From Streptomyces sp. NBC_00390 (GTDB taxonomy: Bacteria > Actinomycetota > Actinomycetes > Streptomycetales > Streptomycetaceae), in NCBI RefSeq assembly GCF_036057275.1, contig NZ_CP107945.1:8184001-8248000 (forward strand): DNA of 64,000 bases, written 5' to 3'. How positions within the stretch are numbered: position 1 is the first letter of the stretch; every line of letters starts with the position of its first letter. The position numbers and the translations under genes were made by a program. Of this stretch, positions 46,611 through 56,003 are shown in pieces. The notes under the pieces are model-generated. The model did not search any database, was not told where the DNA came from, and saw only the letters and a list, made by a program, of their open reading frames with translations.

Positions 46611-47594
46611 CTAGAGCATGCTGAGTGCCTGCATCGCATTGCGTTCGATGCGCGAGAGCTCGTGGAGGATGGAGCCGGCCTGCACGAGGTTCTTCGCGTC
46701 GCCGGATTCCCCTGCTGTCGCGACGAGTGCGGCCACCTGTGTCCAGAGGGTGGCGGCCTCGGCATACAGGGTGTGGCCGGTGCGCAGGTGGCTGCTGTCG
46801 ATCAGCTGGGCACACTCGGCGAGGAAGTCCCGGTAGAGGTTGCGGAACAGGGCGCCGCCGGTGCCGGCCCTCTCCATGAGGACGGCGGCCCGTGGCAGGT
46901 CCTCCCGCGGATTGTCGCTGCGCTGCAGCCACTTCGGCACTTGCTTGGCGGTCTTCTCGATGCCCCGGTGGCCCAGGTTGGCGATGGGCGGGTTCAGGAA
47001 GGCGCCGGCGCAGGTCTTGATCGCGGGGATGATCCCGTCCTGCGGTGACGTCAGGTTGCTGGGTGCTGTGATGGTGAAGGAGCGGTGCTTGGCGGTCATG
47101 GGGCCGCGCTCGGCTCTGGCTCTGGCCAGGCCGGCGAGGCTGGTCGAGACGGCTCCGCCTTGCGCGTCGGTGTCCACCAGGTAGGCGTCCTGTTCGTCGT
47201 AGCCGTACATGGCCACGACGTGCCCGCCGAAGTGCACCTTGGTGCTGAAGTAGTCCAGGTGGTAGCTGTCGAGCTGAAGGCCGACCGGCCGACCGGCGTC
47301 GATGGGTGCCGCCACGTTCTGCCATGCCTTGCGCGGGGAGGTGGTCTCCCCGACCAGCAGCTCAAGCCCGAGTACGGCGGCCAGGTTCCTGGTGAGCTCG
47401 AACGGCTTGGCCCTGCCTCCCAGGAAGGGAAAGCCCATGCCTTTGCTGTCCCAGTAGATGAAGGACAGCCCGGAGCCAAGCCCGAACAGCATGGGCTCGG
47501 ACAAGTCGAGTCCCTCATGGCGCAGCAGAACGCCCAGCGCCGTCGTCTCGCAGTGCTGCATACCGCGGGCATCGATGTCCTTCACCATGGTCAT
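46611..47594 (-). CDS. BtrH-like C39-fold protein (BtrH N-terminal domain plus DUF4872)
   Basis: A 327-residue protein. The N-terminal domain starts RGMQHCETTALGVLLRHEG, with the Cys that opens the papain-like C39 fold. It continues with GRPVGLQLDSYHLDY and HFGGHVVAMYGYDEQDAYLVDT, which carries the catalytic-type His and Asp. This is the BtrH pattern, an acyl-transferase subgroup known from butirosin biosynthesis. The C-terminal 150 helical residues fit DUF4872. Catalysis would form or cleave an amide with a Cys acyl intermediate. No biosynthetic cluster surrounds it, so the substrate is unknown. Confidence 0.8.
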   Translation of the reverse strand: MTMVKDIDARGMQHCETTALGVLLRHEGLDLSEPMLFGLGSGLSFIYWDSKGMGFPFLGGRAKPFELTRNLAAVLGLELLVGETTSPRKAWQNVAAPIDAGRPVGLQLDSYHLDYFSTKVHFGGHVVAMYGYDEQDAYLVDTDAQGGAVSTSLAGLARARAERGPMTAKHRSFTITAPSNLTSPQDGIIPAIKTCAGAFLNPPIANLGHRGIEKTAKQVPKWLQRSDNPREDLPRAAVLMERAGTGGALFRNLYRDFLAECAQLIDSSHLRTGHTLYAEAATLWTQVAALVATAGESGDAKNLVQAGSILHELSRIERNAMQALSML

Positions 47595-47736
47595 GCCGCT
47601 AATTCTCCTCCCTCACCGGACGACAACGCCGCAGATGTGCGTGCCAGACCATCACGGCCCAGGCGTGATCCGCCGGACAATACACCTAGAGGTTGAAGCC
47701 GCCGGACACCTCGATGTCTGGGACTGTAAAACGTTC

Positions 47737-49364
47737 GGCCCTGTCTCACATTCGGTGGTGACGGAGCGTGCTGCTATCCGAGGAGGATGCGGTGCCGAAG
47801 CAAGGTGAAGCCTGCTCGTCCGTGCATCTGGCGTGCGATCCGTTTGGTCTTGGTGTTGACGCCCTCGGTGGGGCCGTTGCTGTACGGAAGCGTGAGCCCG
47901 GCGATCACGGCGTCGATGTCCCGGTCCAGGCCTCGGGTGAAGGCATTAGATGGGGCAGGTCGGCTGCTCGGACTTGGGCGATCCAGCGCGTGAGCGCATC
48001 GGCATTGTCGGTGTGAGGCGCAAGGAGTGGGGCGAAGTCCCTGATATCTGCAGCCAGTTGGGTCATCTCGGGGCAGGCGGCGGTGAGCTTGGCCAGGAGC
48101 TCGTGTTGCTCGGCCTTGAGGTTGTCGGGCCTGGTCAGCAGCATCCGGGCGAGCCTGCGTGGGGAGATGTGGCTGCGGTCGGCGTCCGCGCGGCCTTGGT
48201 TGATGTACTTGTGCAGGAGGTTGAGGCAGCCGGCGAAGCCGAGGGCTTTGATCTCTTCGAAGAGGTGCTTGACGGGGACGCTGGGGTCTTCGGCTCGGCG
48301 TTTGCGCAGGTGCTCGCGGTAGGGGTCGACGAGGCTGGCGCGGTATTTGGGGACGCGGAGCATGCGCTCGGGCTTCTCGGCTCGCGCGTAGCGTTTGACG
48401 GTGTTCAGGGCCAGCTGCAGACGGCGGGCGCATTCGAGCAGGCCCACACCCTTCTCGAGCATGCCGTGGACCTGGTGCCAGCGTTCCAGGGTGGTCTGGG
48501 CACGGGGCCCGTCGTAGATGGGCGCGTCCAGCACGGCGGCCCAGCAGGTGCTGTGTGCCTTGACCTCGCTCAAGGCGGCTTCGCACAGGTTGTGCCACAC
48601 ATGCCACCGGTCCGCGACCTGCACCGCGTCAGGCAGGGCGCGCCGGATCGCCTCGGCGTAGGTGGCTGAGCCGTCGCGGCACACGATCTCGATGCCAGGA
48701 TGGTCGCGCAGCCACGCCTCCAAGGTGTCGGCCGTGCGGTCGGGCAGCACGTCGATCCGCTCATGGGTCTCGGCATCGATGATCACGGTGGCATAGCGGT
48801 GCCGCCGGCGCAGGGCGAAGTCGTCGACGCCGATCACACGGGGCACCCGCCCGGTGGGCAACGAGATCCGCAGCAGGGTGCGCAGGGCCGTGTGACGCGA
48901 CAGGCTCACCGCCAATATCGCCAGCAGACGTGCCCCGGCCCGGCCCGCTAACTCCTTGACCACGGCCTTGATCTGCCTGGTCAGACGAGCGGTGCGTCGC
49001 TGGTACCGGTCCAGGACGCCGGGCACCTGTTCGCGGAAGGTGTGACGGCAGCCGCGCGTGGGACACACCAGACGCCGCACCCGCACACGGACCACCACCC
49101 GTCGTTCATCGACCGGCAGGTCCGCGACTGTCCGCCAGTGATAGCCGTGCACGCGTTCCGACGGGGCCCCGCACACCGGGCAGACCGCAGTGTCCCGCGG
49201 AGTCCGTGCCCGCACCACGATCCGCTCACCTTCGTCGACCACATCCGCGATGACCAGCGGGGACAGACCCGAAAAGACCGTCTGCACGAGCTCGTTGACA
49301 TCCTTCACGCGAATGTCAACGACCCATCACGACGCTCCGTCACCACCGAAAGTGAGACAGGGCC
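47737..49364 (-). mobile_element. ISL3-family insertion sequence, 1628 bp, with 8-bp target duplication
   Basis: The terminal inverted repeats are 33 bases long (47737-47769 and 49332-49364) with one mismatch, starting GGCCCTGTCTCAC. They are flanked by the direct repeat AAACGTTC at 47729-47736 and 49365-49372. The eight-base duplication is the ISL3 norm. The flanks rejoin to give the left end of an IS256-type element, so ISL3 landed inside an earlier insertion sequence. Confidence 0.95.
47774..49308 (-). pseudogene. ISL3-family transposase, one frameshift
   Basis: The protein reads normally from the GTG start through the N-terminal zinc-ribbon (CPVCGAPSERVHGYHWR, CPTRGCRHTF), the first catalytic Asp in RVIGVDDFALRR, VCRDGSATY, and the long helical insertion. 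Near 47950 one base is missing: the true C-terminus with the catalytic Glu (NAFTRGLDRDIDAVIAGL, YSNGPTEGVNTKTKRI) is in the next frame and ends at 47774. The length of 1535 bases is one less than a multiple of three, consistent with a single deletion. The element is probably immobile without a helper. Confidence 0.88.
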
Positions 49365-49388
49365 AAACGTTCGGTGTAACTCCCGATC

Positions 49389-49556
49389 ATGGAAGATGCA
49401 TCGATGACCAGCAACAACGTGACCGAGGCCGAGTCCGTCGAACTGTCTGAGGCGGCGCCGGCGAAGTCTGTGGATGACCGGCTGATCGACGAGCTGGTGG
49501 GCCGGGCTCAGACCGAGGGCCTTCAGCTGACCGGCGAGGGCGGGCTGCTCCAGTGA
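49389..49556 (+). pseudogene. IS256-family transposase, N-terminal remnant
   Basis: A 55-codon frame reads MTSNNVTEAESVELSEA, then VDDRLIDELVGRAQTEGLQLTGEGGLLQ and a TGA. This is the start of Streptomyces IS256 (Mutator-type) transposases; the catalytic part is deleted. The ISL3 element lies in its upstream end. Confidence 0.8.
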
Positions 49557-49643
49557 TTGAGGTACTGGCACTGATCGCGGGCGGCTACGACGGCCTCCTC
49601 CTCGTACCGGACCGCGTCAGGCGCGGCCGTGCGGAGGGCGATG

Positions 49644-50759
49644 CTACGAGGGGATGGCGGCACCCGCGTACGACTCATCGCTCTCCGGCTCCTGCGGCGG
49701 GTCGCTGAGCTGCTCGCGCACATAGTTCCAGACCACTGCAATGAGCGCGGCTACCGGTACCGCGAGGAGGCTGCCCACGACGCCGGCCAGACTGCCGCCC
49801 AACGTCACCGCCAGCAGAACCACCGCCGCGTGCAGGCCCAGTCCGCGACTCTGGATCATCGGCTGGAACACGTTGCCCTCGAGCTGCTGCACCACGACGA
49901 TGATAGCCAGCACGATCAGCGCGTCCGTCAGGCCGTTCGACACCAATGCGATGAGCACCGCGACCAAGCCGGCGAACAGGGCACCCACGATCGGTACGAA
50001 CGCGGACACGAAGGTCAGCACCGCCAACGGGAGCACCAGTGGCACCCCCAGAATCCACAGGCCGATGCCGATGAAGACGGCGTCGAGCAGGCCGACGAAT
50101 GCCTGGGAACGCACGAACGCGCCCAGGGTGTTCCAACTGCGCGCGGCCACGATCGGGACGTCGGTGGCGAGTCGACCGGGGAGCTGACGGGTGAGCCACG
50201 GCAGGAACCGCGGACCGTCTTTGAGGAAGAAGAACATGAGGAAGAGCGCCAGGACGGCAGTGACCACGCCGTTGAACACGGTGCCCATTCCTGTGACGAC
50301 AGCGGTGACCATGCTGCCGACGCTGTTCTGAATGCGGTCGATCGCGGCGTCGAAGGCATCTGAGATCTGGTCGTCGCCGATGTTCAGTGGCGGCCCGGCG
50401 GCCCACTCGCGCAGCTTCTGGATGCCGTCGACCACGCCGTCGGCCAGCTCGCCGGACTGGGACGCGACCGGCACCGCGATGAGCGCCACGATGCCCGTAG
50501 CAACCAGGAGGAACAGCACGGTCACAACCGACGCGGCCAGGGCGGGGTGCCAGCCGCGCCGACGCAGGAAACGCGCCAGGGGCCAGGTCAGCGTGGTGAG
50601 AAGCAGGCCCACTATGAGCGGCCAGACGACCGACCACATCCGGCCTAGGATCCACAGGGCCACCGCAGCCATCACAAGTATCAGCAGCAACTCGACGGAG
50701 ACACGTGCCGATGTTCGGAGCGCGGCGGCGGTCTTGGTGGAACTCAACGTGGCAGGCAT
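49644..50759 (-). CDS. AI-2E-family multipass membrane protein
   Basis: A 371-residue protein with eight membrane segments in the UPF0118/AI-2E pattern. Two segments (LLLILVMAAVALWILGRMW and VVWPLIVGLLLTTLTWPLA) are followed by the polar helix RFLRRRGW. A third segment and an extracellular helical domain (LADGVVDGIQKLREW to AAIDRIQNSVG) come next. Then comes the hallmark VLALFLMFFFLKDGPRF and the C-terminal bundle with GNVFQPMIQSRGLGLHAAVVL. Members export autoinducer-2 or act as ion or solute permeases; the substrate cannot be inferred. The ATG has GGTGATCC upstream. Confidence 0.9.
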   Translation of the reverse strand: MPATLSSTKTAAALRTSARVSVELLLILVMAAVALWILGRMWSVVWPLIVGLLLTTLTWPLARFLRRRGWHPALAASVVTVLFLLVATGIVALIAVPVASQSGELADGVVDGIQKLREWAAGPPLNIGDDQISDAFDAAIDRIQNSVGSMVTAVVTGMGTVFNGVVTAVLALFLMFFFLKDGPRFLPWLTRQLPGRLATDVPIVAARSWNTLGAFVRSQAFVGLLDAVFIGIGLWILGVPLVLPLAVLTFVSAFVPIVGALFAGLVAVLIALVSNGLTDALIVLAIIVVVQQLEGNVFQPMIQSRGLGLHAAVVLLAVTLGGSLAGVVGSLLAVPVAALIAVVWNYVREQLSDPPQEPESDESYAGAAIPS

Positions 50760-51169
50760 GGGATCACCCTATTGGTGCCCCGGTCGCAGCTCGGTATCGC
50801 TACTGGTCAGGAGCCGCTTTGCGGTCTCGTTGACTGACTGTCAGGCAGGGGAGGGCGCTGCTGTCGCTGCCGGTGCTCGGCCTGCAACGGGACGCCGATC
50901 CGGTGCGGCGGGGCCGGCGGGTGCAGCGGTGTGGTCATGGAGATGGCGTGGTGCACGGCGTCTCGTACCTGCCACTGTCCGAACGGCAGTTGAAGCGCTT
51001 GCCGTCGGGCGGCCACACCCTCGGCCCGATGAGGCAATCCATCGGGTCGCGGGAAGGACACCGCGATCGTCGGCTGTCCGTCGTCCCGTCGCCTTGTGGG
51101 CGGCCCGGCGCGTTGGGCACAACACGCAGGGGCGTGCGCGGTGTGCCGGCGGACTTCGTGCCGGGACTG
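50760..51169. other. Gene-free stretch
   Basis: About 410 bases. Frames are open on both strands but show no recognisable product or start site. Confidence 0.4.
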
Positions 51170-51769
51170 TCAGGCGTCGGTGCGCGGTCCGGCGAACTCG
51201 TCCAGGGTCCGTACGTAACGGCCACCGAAATCGATCCGGGTGATGTCCTTGCCGGGAAACTTGGTCACGTCGTCGTGCCAGCACGCGCTCGGGTCGATCT
51301 CCCTCAGCCGCACCGACTTGGTCCGCACCTCCGTCACCGCGCCGATCCAGCAGGCGTCCGCCACATGACGTTCGGCATGGAGTGCGACAAGTCCGAAGGC
51401 TCTGTGCGCGGCCTCCACCAGGGCGGGCAGCGTGTCGAGGGGAAGCGTGTGGCCGGGCATGATCACCGGCCACTGGCCCCGGCGGTGCAGTGCCCTGATG
51501 GTGAGGCATGTCTTGTCGCCCTTACGCCGGACCTTGACGATGTCCGCGGTGCGGACCGCGGCCCAGCCGTCGAGTTGGATGTCCGAGCAGGGCGCCATGA
51601 GGGTCCAGGAAGGCGTCGTGGCGACGGCGAAGCCCTCGATCTTCTCGGCTCCCCGGATCGAGCGGTGGATCCGGACCAGGTTGCCGGTGTGCACGGCCTG
51701 GTCGAGCCGCTTCAGGATGCGGTCGGCGTCTGCGGAGTCCGGCCGTACGGTGTCTCGTTTCTTTGTCAT
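51170..51769 (-). CDS. Hypothetical protein, 199 aa
   Basis: A cytosolic alpha/beta protein beginning MTKKRDTVRPDSADADRIL. Segments such as WTLMAPCSDIQLDGWAAVRTADIVKVRR and SVRLREIDPSACW, then GKDITRIDFGGRYVRTLDEF, give a repeated strand pattern. These may be two Sm-like or SH3-like small barrels in tandem. It has no signal or membrane segment. Relatives exist in Streptomyces without known role. The ATG at 51769 is supported by the start of the conserved-looking part; upstream codons are arginine/proline-rich noise. Confidence 0.65.
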   Translation of the reverse strand: MTKKRDTVRPDSADADRILKRLDQAVHTGNLVRIHRSIRGAEKIEGFAVATTPSWTLMAPCSDIQLDGWAAVRTADIVKVRRKGDKTCLTIRALHRRGQWPVIMPGHTLPLDTLPALVEAAHRAFGLVALHAERHVADACWIGAVTEVRTKSVRLREIDPSACWHDDVTKFPGKDITRIDFGGRYVRTLDEFAGPRTDA

Positions 51770-52305
51770 GCCCTGGATTGTGGCGGGGCCGACCCGCAGG
51801 TTCATCCTGTTTTGGCAGCTCCTGTGGCCAGTGCCCTGCCGCCTGTGCACCGACTCGGCAGAGTCGCCGCGGGCGGTGCGGCCTCGCGGCGGACGTGGGC
51901 CATGTCGAGAAGTGGCAACTGGCGCTGGACATGAGCGAGATCCGGTCCTGGGGCATCGATGTCCCCGCTTGTCTTTGCTGCCCACGCCTTCCGCACACTG
52001 CAGCGACTGGCTCGGCCCCAAGAGAATCGGTCCTGACTACCAGATCGTCCGCGAGATGCAGTTACCCTCGCTGTCCGGACCGGCGCTTGCCTCACCTGTC
52101 ACCGCGACATAGCCACATCGATACCACCCTGATCAGCCCCTACCATTGCTGGTGGTTCCGCCCCTAGGGGCGTTGACAGGTGTCTGTCGACATGTTGCTA
52201 TGAGGCGCCGCTCAGCTGGACCTGCGCCGCGTCGCATGCCGCTCGGGCACCGGATCGACGGCCACTTGACCGGGGGCGGCGCCCCCGAACCCAGAGCGAG
52301 GACCC
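51770..52305. other. Gene-free divergent region
   Basis: 536 bases between divergent genes. I recognise no gene. The sequence near 52090-52200 is less GC-rich and probably holds the promoter of the monooxygenase operon. Confidence 0.4.
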
Positions 52306-53487
52306 ATGCCGCAGCGCGCCGCGACCATCGTCGGCGGTGGGATCGGCGGCCTCGCGGCGGCCATCGCTCTGCACCGCCGGGGCTGGCGCGTCGAGGTGCT
52401 GGAACGGGCCCCGGAGTTCACCGAGATCGGCGCCGGCATCTCCCTGTGGCCGAACGCGCTGCACGCGCTCGAGGCGCTCGGCCTGGCCGGCGCCGTCCGG
52501 TCACTCGGCGCCGTCGAGGCAGCAGGCGGCGTACGCGACCGCCGGGGCCGCTGGCTGTCCCGTACGGACAACGCGGAGCTGGCGCGCCGCTTCGGCCATC
52601 CCCTGGTCGTCCTGCACCGCGCGGACCTGTTGCGGGCGCTCACCGAGGCGCTGCCCGCCGGCAGCCTGCGGTCGGGCAGCGAGGTGTCCGCGGTCCGCGA
52701 CGACAGCCACGGCCCGGTCGTCGTTCACCGTGGAGGCGAGTCCCGGCCCGACCTCGTGGTCGGCGCCGACGGGCTGCGCAGTGCGGTCCGCCACGCTCTG
52801 TGGCCGGACACGGCCGGCCCCCGCTACGCCGGTTACACGGCTTGGCGCATGGTCACGGAGCCCCTCGCCGAGCAGCCCTCCGAGGGCGCGGCGACCTGGG
52901 GCCGGGGAGCGAGGTTCGGCTACACGGCGCTGCCGGACGGGCGGATGTACTGCTTCGCGACCGCGTCGCTGCCGGCGGGAGCAGCCTCAGGCTCGTCCGA
53001 GTACGCCGAACTGCTGCGCCGGTTCGGGTCCTGGCCGGATCCCATCCCCGCCCTGCTGGCCGCTGTCCCGGCGGACGCGGTGCTCCGGCACGACCTGTAC
53101 GACCTGCCGCCGCTGCCCTCCTTCGTCCGCGGCCGGGTCGCGCTGCTGGGCGACGCGGCCCATGCCATGACCCCCAATCTGGGTCAGGGCGCGTGCCAAG
53201 CGCTGGAGGACGCGGTCACCCTCGCCCACTGCCTCGACGGCACCCCGGACATGGCCGCCGCGCTCCGCTCGTACGACCTGCTGCGCCGCCCGCGGACCCG
53301 GGCCATCACGCGCCGCTCCGCCCGGCTCGGCGCAGTCGGCCAGCTGTCGTGGCCGCCCGCGGTACTGCTGCGCGACACGGCCGCCCGGCTGACGCCGACG
53401 CGGGCGACGCTGCGTTCCATGACGCCGGTGCTCGGCTGGACCGCGCCCGCTGACCCCGTGACCGTGACGGAGAACGAGAGCCGCTGA
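52306..53487 (+). CDS. FAD-dependent monooxygenase (PHBH family)
   Basis: A 393-residue aromatic-hydroxylase-type flavoprotein. The FAD Rossmann motif is GGGIGGLAAAIAL near the N-terminus. The DG motif is VVGADGLRSAVR near residue 150. The GD motif is ALLGDAAHAMTPNLGQGACQALEDA near residue 285. All three motifs of group A hydroxylases are intact. It uses NAD(P)H and oxygen to hydroxylate an aromatic or similar small molecule. The stop codon overlaps the ATG of the next gene (ATGA-type), so the two are translationally coupled. The substrate is unknown. Confidence 0.9.
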   Translation: MPQRAATIVGGGIGGLAAAIALHRRGWRVEVLERAPEFTEIGAGISLWPNALHALEALGLAGAVRSLGAVEAAGGVRDRRGRWLSRTDNAELARRFGHPLVVLHRADLLRALTEALPAGSLRSGSEVSAVRDDSHGPVVVHRGGESRPDLVVGADGLRSAVRHALWPDTAGPRYAGYTAWRMVTEPLAEQPSEGAATWGRGARFGYTALPDGRMYCFATASLPAGAASGSSEYAELLRRFGSWPDPIPALLAAVPADAVLRHDLYDLPPLPSFVRGRVALLGDAAHAMTPNLGQGACQALEDAVTLAHCLDGTPDMAAALRSYDLLRRPRTRAITRRSARLGAVGQLSWPPAVLLRDTAARLTPTRATLRSMTPVLGWTAPADPVTVTENESR

Positions 53488-55025
53488 TGCCGGACTGGAC
53501 GTACCACCCGCTGCGCGGCGCGGCCGCTGCCGTCCTTGGCCGGCACCGTTCGCAGCGCACCGCACTGCGGCTGCTGGCCTCGATCGGCTCCCGTCCCGCC
53601 GGCGCTCGGCTGATCGCCCGGGCGTTCGGCCACCGTCATCCGCCGGAGCGGCTCGCCGGTGAGATCGCCGGCGTGCCCGTGACCGTCCGCCTCGGCATAT
53701 CCGTCCCGCCCTCGCTCGCCCGCGAAGCGGTACGCGCCCTGGCCCCGCTCGGGGCTGGTGTCGTCGAGGTGGTGCCCGTCTCGGCGGCCGACGCGGAGAC
53801 CGTACGCGAGGCTGCTGCCGACCGCTCGATCCCGATGGTCGTCCGCGCCTGCGACCCGGAGACCGAGGCCGCCCTCAAGCCCCATGTCGACGGCTTCACC
53901 AACGGTGACGACCCGCGCGTGATCCATGTGTCCGACCCGTCGGTCACCGCCGCGGCCGCCGCTCTCGAGGAGCCAGGAGCCGTGGTGCTCGCCCGGCCCG
54001 GGGTGCTCGTCGAGGCCGGACCCGGCTGGTTCGCACGCGTCACGGAGGCAGCCACGCCCACCGCACCCGCTCCGGTGCTACAGGACGTCGGCCGCGATCC
54101 CCGCCGCTGGCCCGCCTGGTGGTGGGCGCTGCTCGTCGGGCTCGGTATGACGGGCGCCGGACTCGGCGCCGCGGCGATCACGCTCGGGCCGGTGCTGCTC
54201 TGGTACGACCGCGACTACCTCGGGATGACGCTGCACGAACTGCATGCCGCCAACCACCACCTCGTGCACTTCCTCCAGCACGACCGGATCACCATGGCGG
54301 GCACGATGGTGGCGATCGGCGCCCTCTACACCGGTCTGGCCGTGGGCGGGATCAGACGCGGCTGGCCCTGGGCCCGCGAGGTGTATCTGCTCTCCGGGGC
54401 GATCGGCTTCCCCACCCTGTTCTACTTCCTGGCCACCGGCTTCGTGGAACCCCTGCACACGGCCACCACCATCGTGCTGTTCCCCATGTTCGTGGCCGCG
54501 GTCCGTCGGACCCCGTACGCCCCGCGGTGGCGCCTGGCGCCCGAGGGGCCGGAGCCGGAGCGCCGGCGAGCGTTGGTCGGGCAGCTGCTGCTGATCGTCA
54601 CGGGAGCGGGGCTGTTCGCCGGCGGTGCGGTGATCTCGGTGGTCGGTCTGACCGGTGTCTTCGTGCCGACCGACCTGGCCTTCCTGGGAACCAGCGCGCA
54701 GGCGCTGGAAGCCGTGAACCCCCGGCTCGTGCCCTTCGTCGCCCACGACCGCGCGGGGTTCGGAGGCGCCCTGATGGCCGCCGCGGTGGCGATCACTCTG
54801 CTCAGCGTGTGGGGTTGGCGCCGGGGTGAGGCCTGGGTGTTCTGGACCCTGGCCGCGGCGGCGGCCGCAGGCTTCCTCCCGGCTGTCGTGGTTCACGGCG
54901 CGATCCATTACACGGACTTCATCCACCTCGCGCCGGTCTACTTCGGCATCGCCCTGAGCGGTACCGGCCTGCTGCTCGCGCGTCCGTACCTCTGCGCCAA
55001 GGCGTCGGCGAGGCCGAAGGACTGA
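53487..55025 (+). CDS. Membrane protein with a dihydroorotate-dehydrogenase-like N-terminal segment
   Basis: A 512-residue protein. The first 200 residues (MPDWTYHPLRGAAA, RLIARAFGHRHPPERLAGEIAGVPVTVRLG) resemble the start of a dihydroorotate dehydrogenase barrel. They lack the full FMN site and look degenerate. The remaining part has about eight membrane helices, with histidine-rich loops: LHELHAANHHLVHFLQHDR and VHGAIHYTDFIHLAP. These His clusters could bind metal or heme. It is translationally coupled to the preceding flavin monooxygenase, so the two probably work together at the membrane. The combination is not one I can assign. Confidence 0.75.
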   Translation: MPDWTYHPLRGAAAAVLGRHRSQRTALRLLASIGSRPAGARLIARAFGHRHPPERLAGEIAGVPVTVRLGISVPPSLAREAVRALAPLGAGVVEVVPVSAADAETVREAAADRSIPMVVRACDPETEAALKPHVDGFTNGDDPRVIHVSDPSVTAAAAALEEPGAVVLARPGVLVEAGPGWFARVTEAATPTAPAPVLQDVGRDPRRWPAWWWALLVGLGMTGAGLGAAAITLGPVLLWYDRDYLGMTLHELHAANHHLVHFLQHDRITMAGTMVAIGALYTGLAVGGIRRGWPWAREVYLLSGAIGFPTLFYFLATGFVEPLHTATTIVLFPMFVAAVRRTPYAPRWRLAPEGPEPERRRALVGQLLLIVTGAGLFAGGAVISVVGLTGVFVPTDLAFLGTSAQALEAVNPRLVPFVAHDRAGFGGALMAAAVAITLLSVWGWRRGEAWVFWTLAAAAAAGFLPAVVVHGAIHYTDFIHLAPVYFGIALSGTGLLLARPYLCAKASARPKD

Positions 55026-55442
55026 CGGGCCGCCCGAGCGAGCGCTCCGCGATGAGTGCATGGACGACTTGGATGGCCCCGATACACCGGGCTGGGGCTA
55101 CATGCGGTTGGCCCTCTCCGCGGTATCCCCGGCCGGCGGTCGAGCAGGTTGTCCAGCCACTGCAGTTGCGCAGACGCCAGGCGACCTCCTGGCGACCGAG
55201 GAACCGTCCCCGGCCGAGCTGCTGCCCGCGATCCGTAAGCGGCTGCTCACGGGCCGCGGTTGAGCACCGAGGAGGCTGCGGAGGTCATCCGGCGCTGCTA
55301 GTGCTCTGACCGGGAAGGTTCGCCGGGTCGGTGGTCGCTTCGTCAGTCTTGGAGCCAGCCGTGCATTCTCCTTTTGAGTGGCGGTAGCAGTCCCGAAGAA
55401 AATGGATTGCCTTGGGGGCAGCGCTCACGTTGGCTGGGCAGC
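55026..55442. other. Gene-poor stretch with an IS terminal sequence
   Basis: A frame at 55060-55263 ends PAELLPAIRKRLLTGRG and may be a small gene or gene scrap, with a frameshift near its end. The IS630-type terminal sequence follows at 55299. No product is recognised. Confidence 0.4.
55299..55327 (+). repeat. IS terminal sequence, copy 3
   Basis: TAGTGCTCTGACCGGG followed by AAGGTTCGCC, the same sequence as at 24355 and 24860 with three changes. It lies about 700 bases before a broken IS630 transposase on the minus strand. Confidence 0.65.
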
Positions 55443-55982
55443 ATGGCTGAACTGCGTACCGATCGCCTCGTGCTCCGTCGATGGCAAGACTCCGACCTTG
55501 AACCATGGGCGGCGATGAATGCTGATCCCGAGGTTCGGGAGCACTTGGGCGACCTACTCACCCGTGAACAGAGCGATGCCTCCGTGGCGCAGTTCCAGGC
55601 CGAGTTCGACCAGCGAGGCTACGGATGGTGGGCAGTTCAATTGCAGACCACGGGCGAGTTCATCGGCTTCGCGGGCTTGGACCAGGTGGATGATGGCATG
55701 CCGTTCACGGGGGTAGAGATCGGTTGGAGGCTCGCTCGCTCGGCCTGGGGCCAGGGTTACGCCACCGAGGCCGCCCTGGCTGGCCTGGCCTTCGGCTTCG
55801 AAACGCTTGAACTCCCCGAGATCCTTGCAGTGACGACTGCTACCAACCTCCGTTCCCAAGCAGTGATGCACCGGATCGGCATGACCCGCAACCCGGCTGA
55901 CGATTTCGACGACCCCACCGCGCCCGAAGGGCCACTGCGTCCGAACGTGCTGTACCGAATCGCGCGTGGTGTGAGGGTCTGA
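55443..55982 (+). CDS. GNAT-family N-acetyltransferase (RimJ/RimL type)
   Basis: A 179-residue acetyltransferase. It starts MAELRTDRLVLRRWQDSDLEPW, the RimJ/RimL-type opening. The acetyl-CoA binding motif A is IGWRLARSAWGQGYATEAA. Motif B is VTTATNLRSQAVMHRIGM. It would transfer acetyl to an N-terminal or small-molecule amine. The ATG at 55443 fits the family start; the extension upstream is noise. It sits between the IS terminal sequence and an IS630 transposase, so it may have been carried by or trapped between IS copies. Confidence 0.87.
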   Translation: MAELRTDRLVLRRWQDSDLEPWAAMNADPEVREHLGDLLTREQSDASVAQFQAEFDQRGYGWWAVQLQTTGEFIGFAGLDQVDDGMPFTGVEIGWRLARSAWGQGYATEAALAGLAFGFETLELPEILAVTTATNLRSQAVMHRIGMTRNPADDFDDPTAPEGPLRPNVLYRIARGVRV

Positions 55983-56003
55983 CGCTCTCGGCTCGGTCGC
56001 TTG

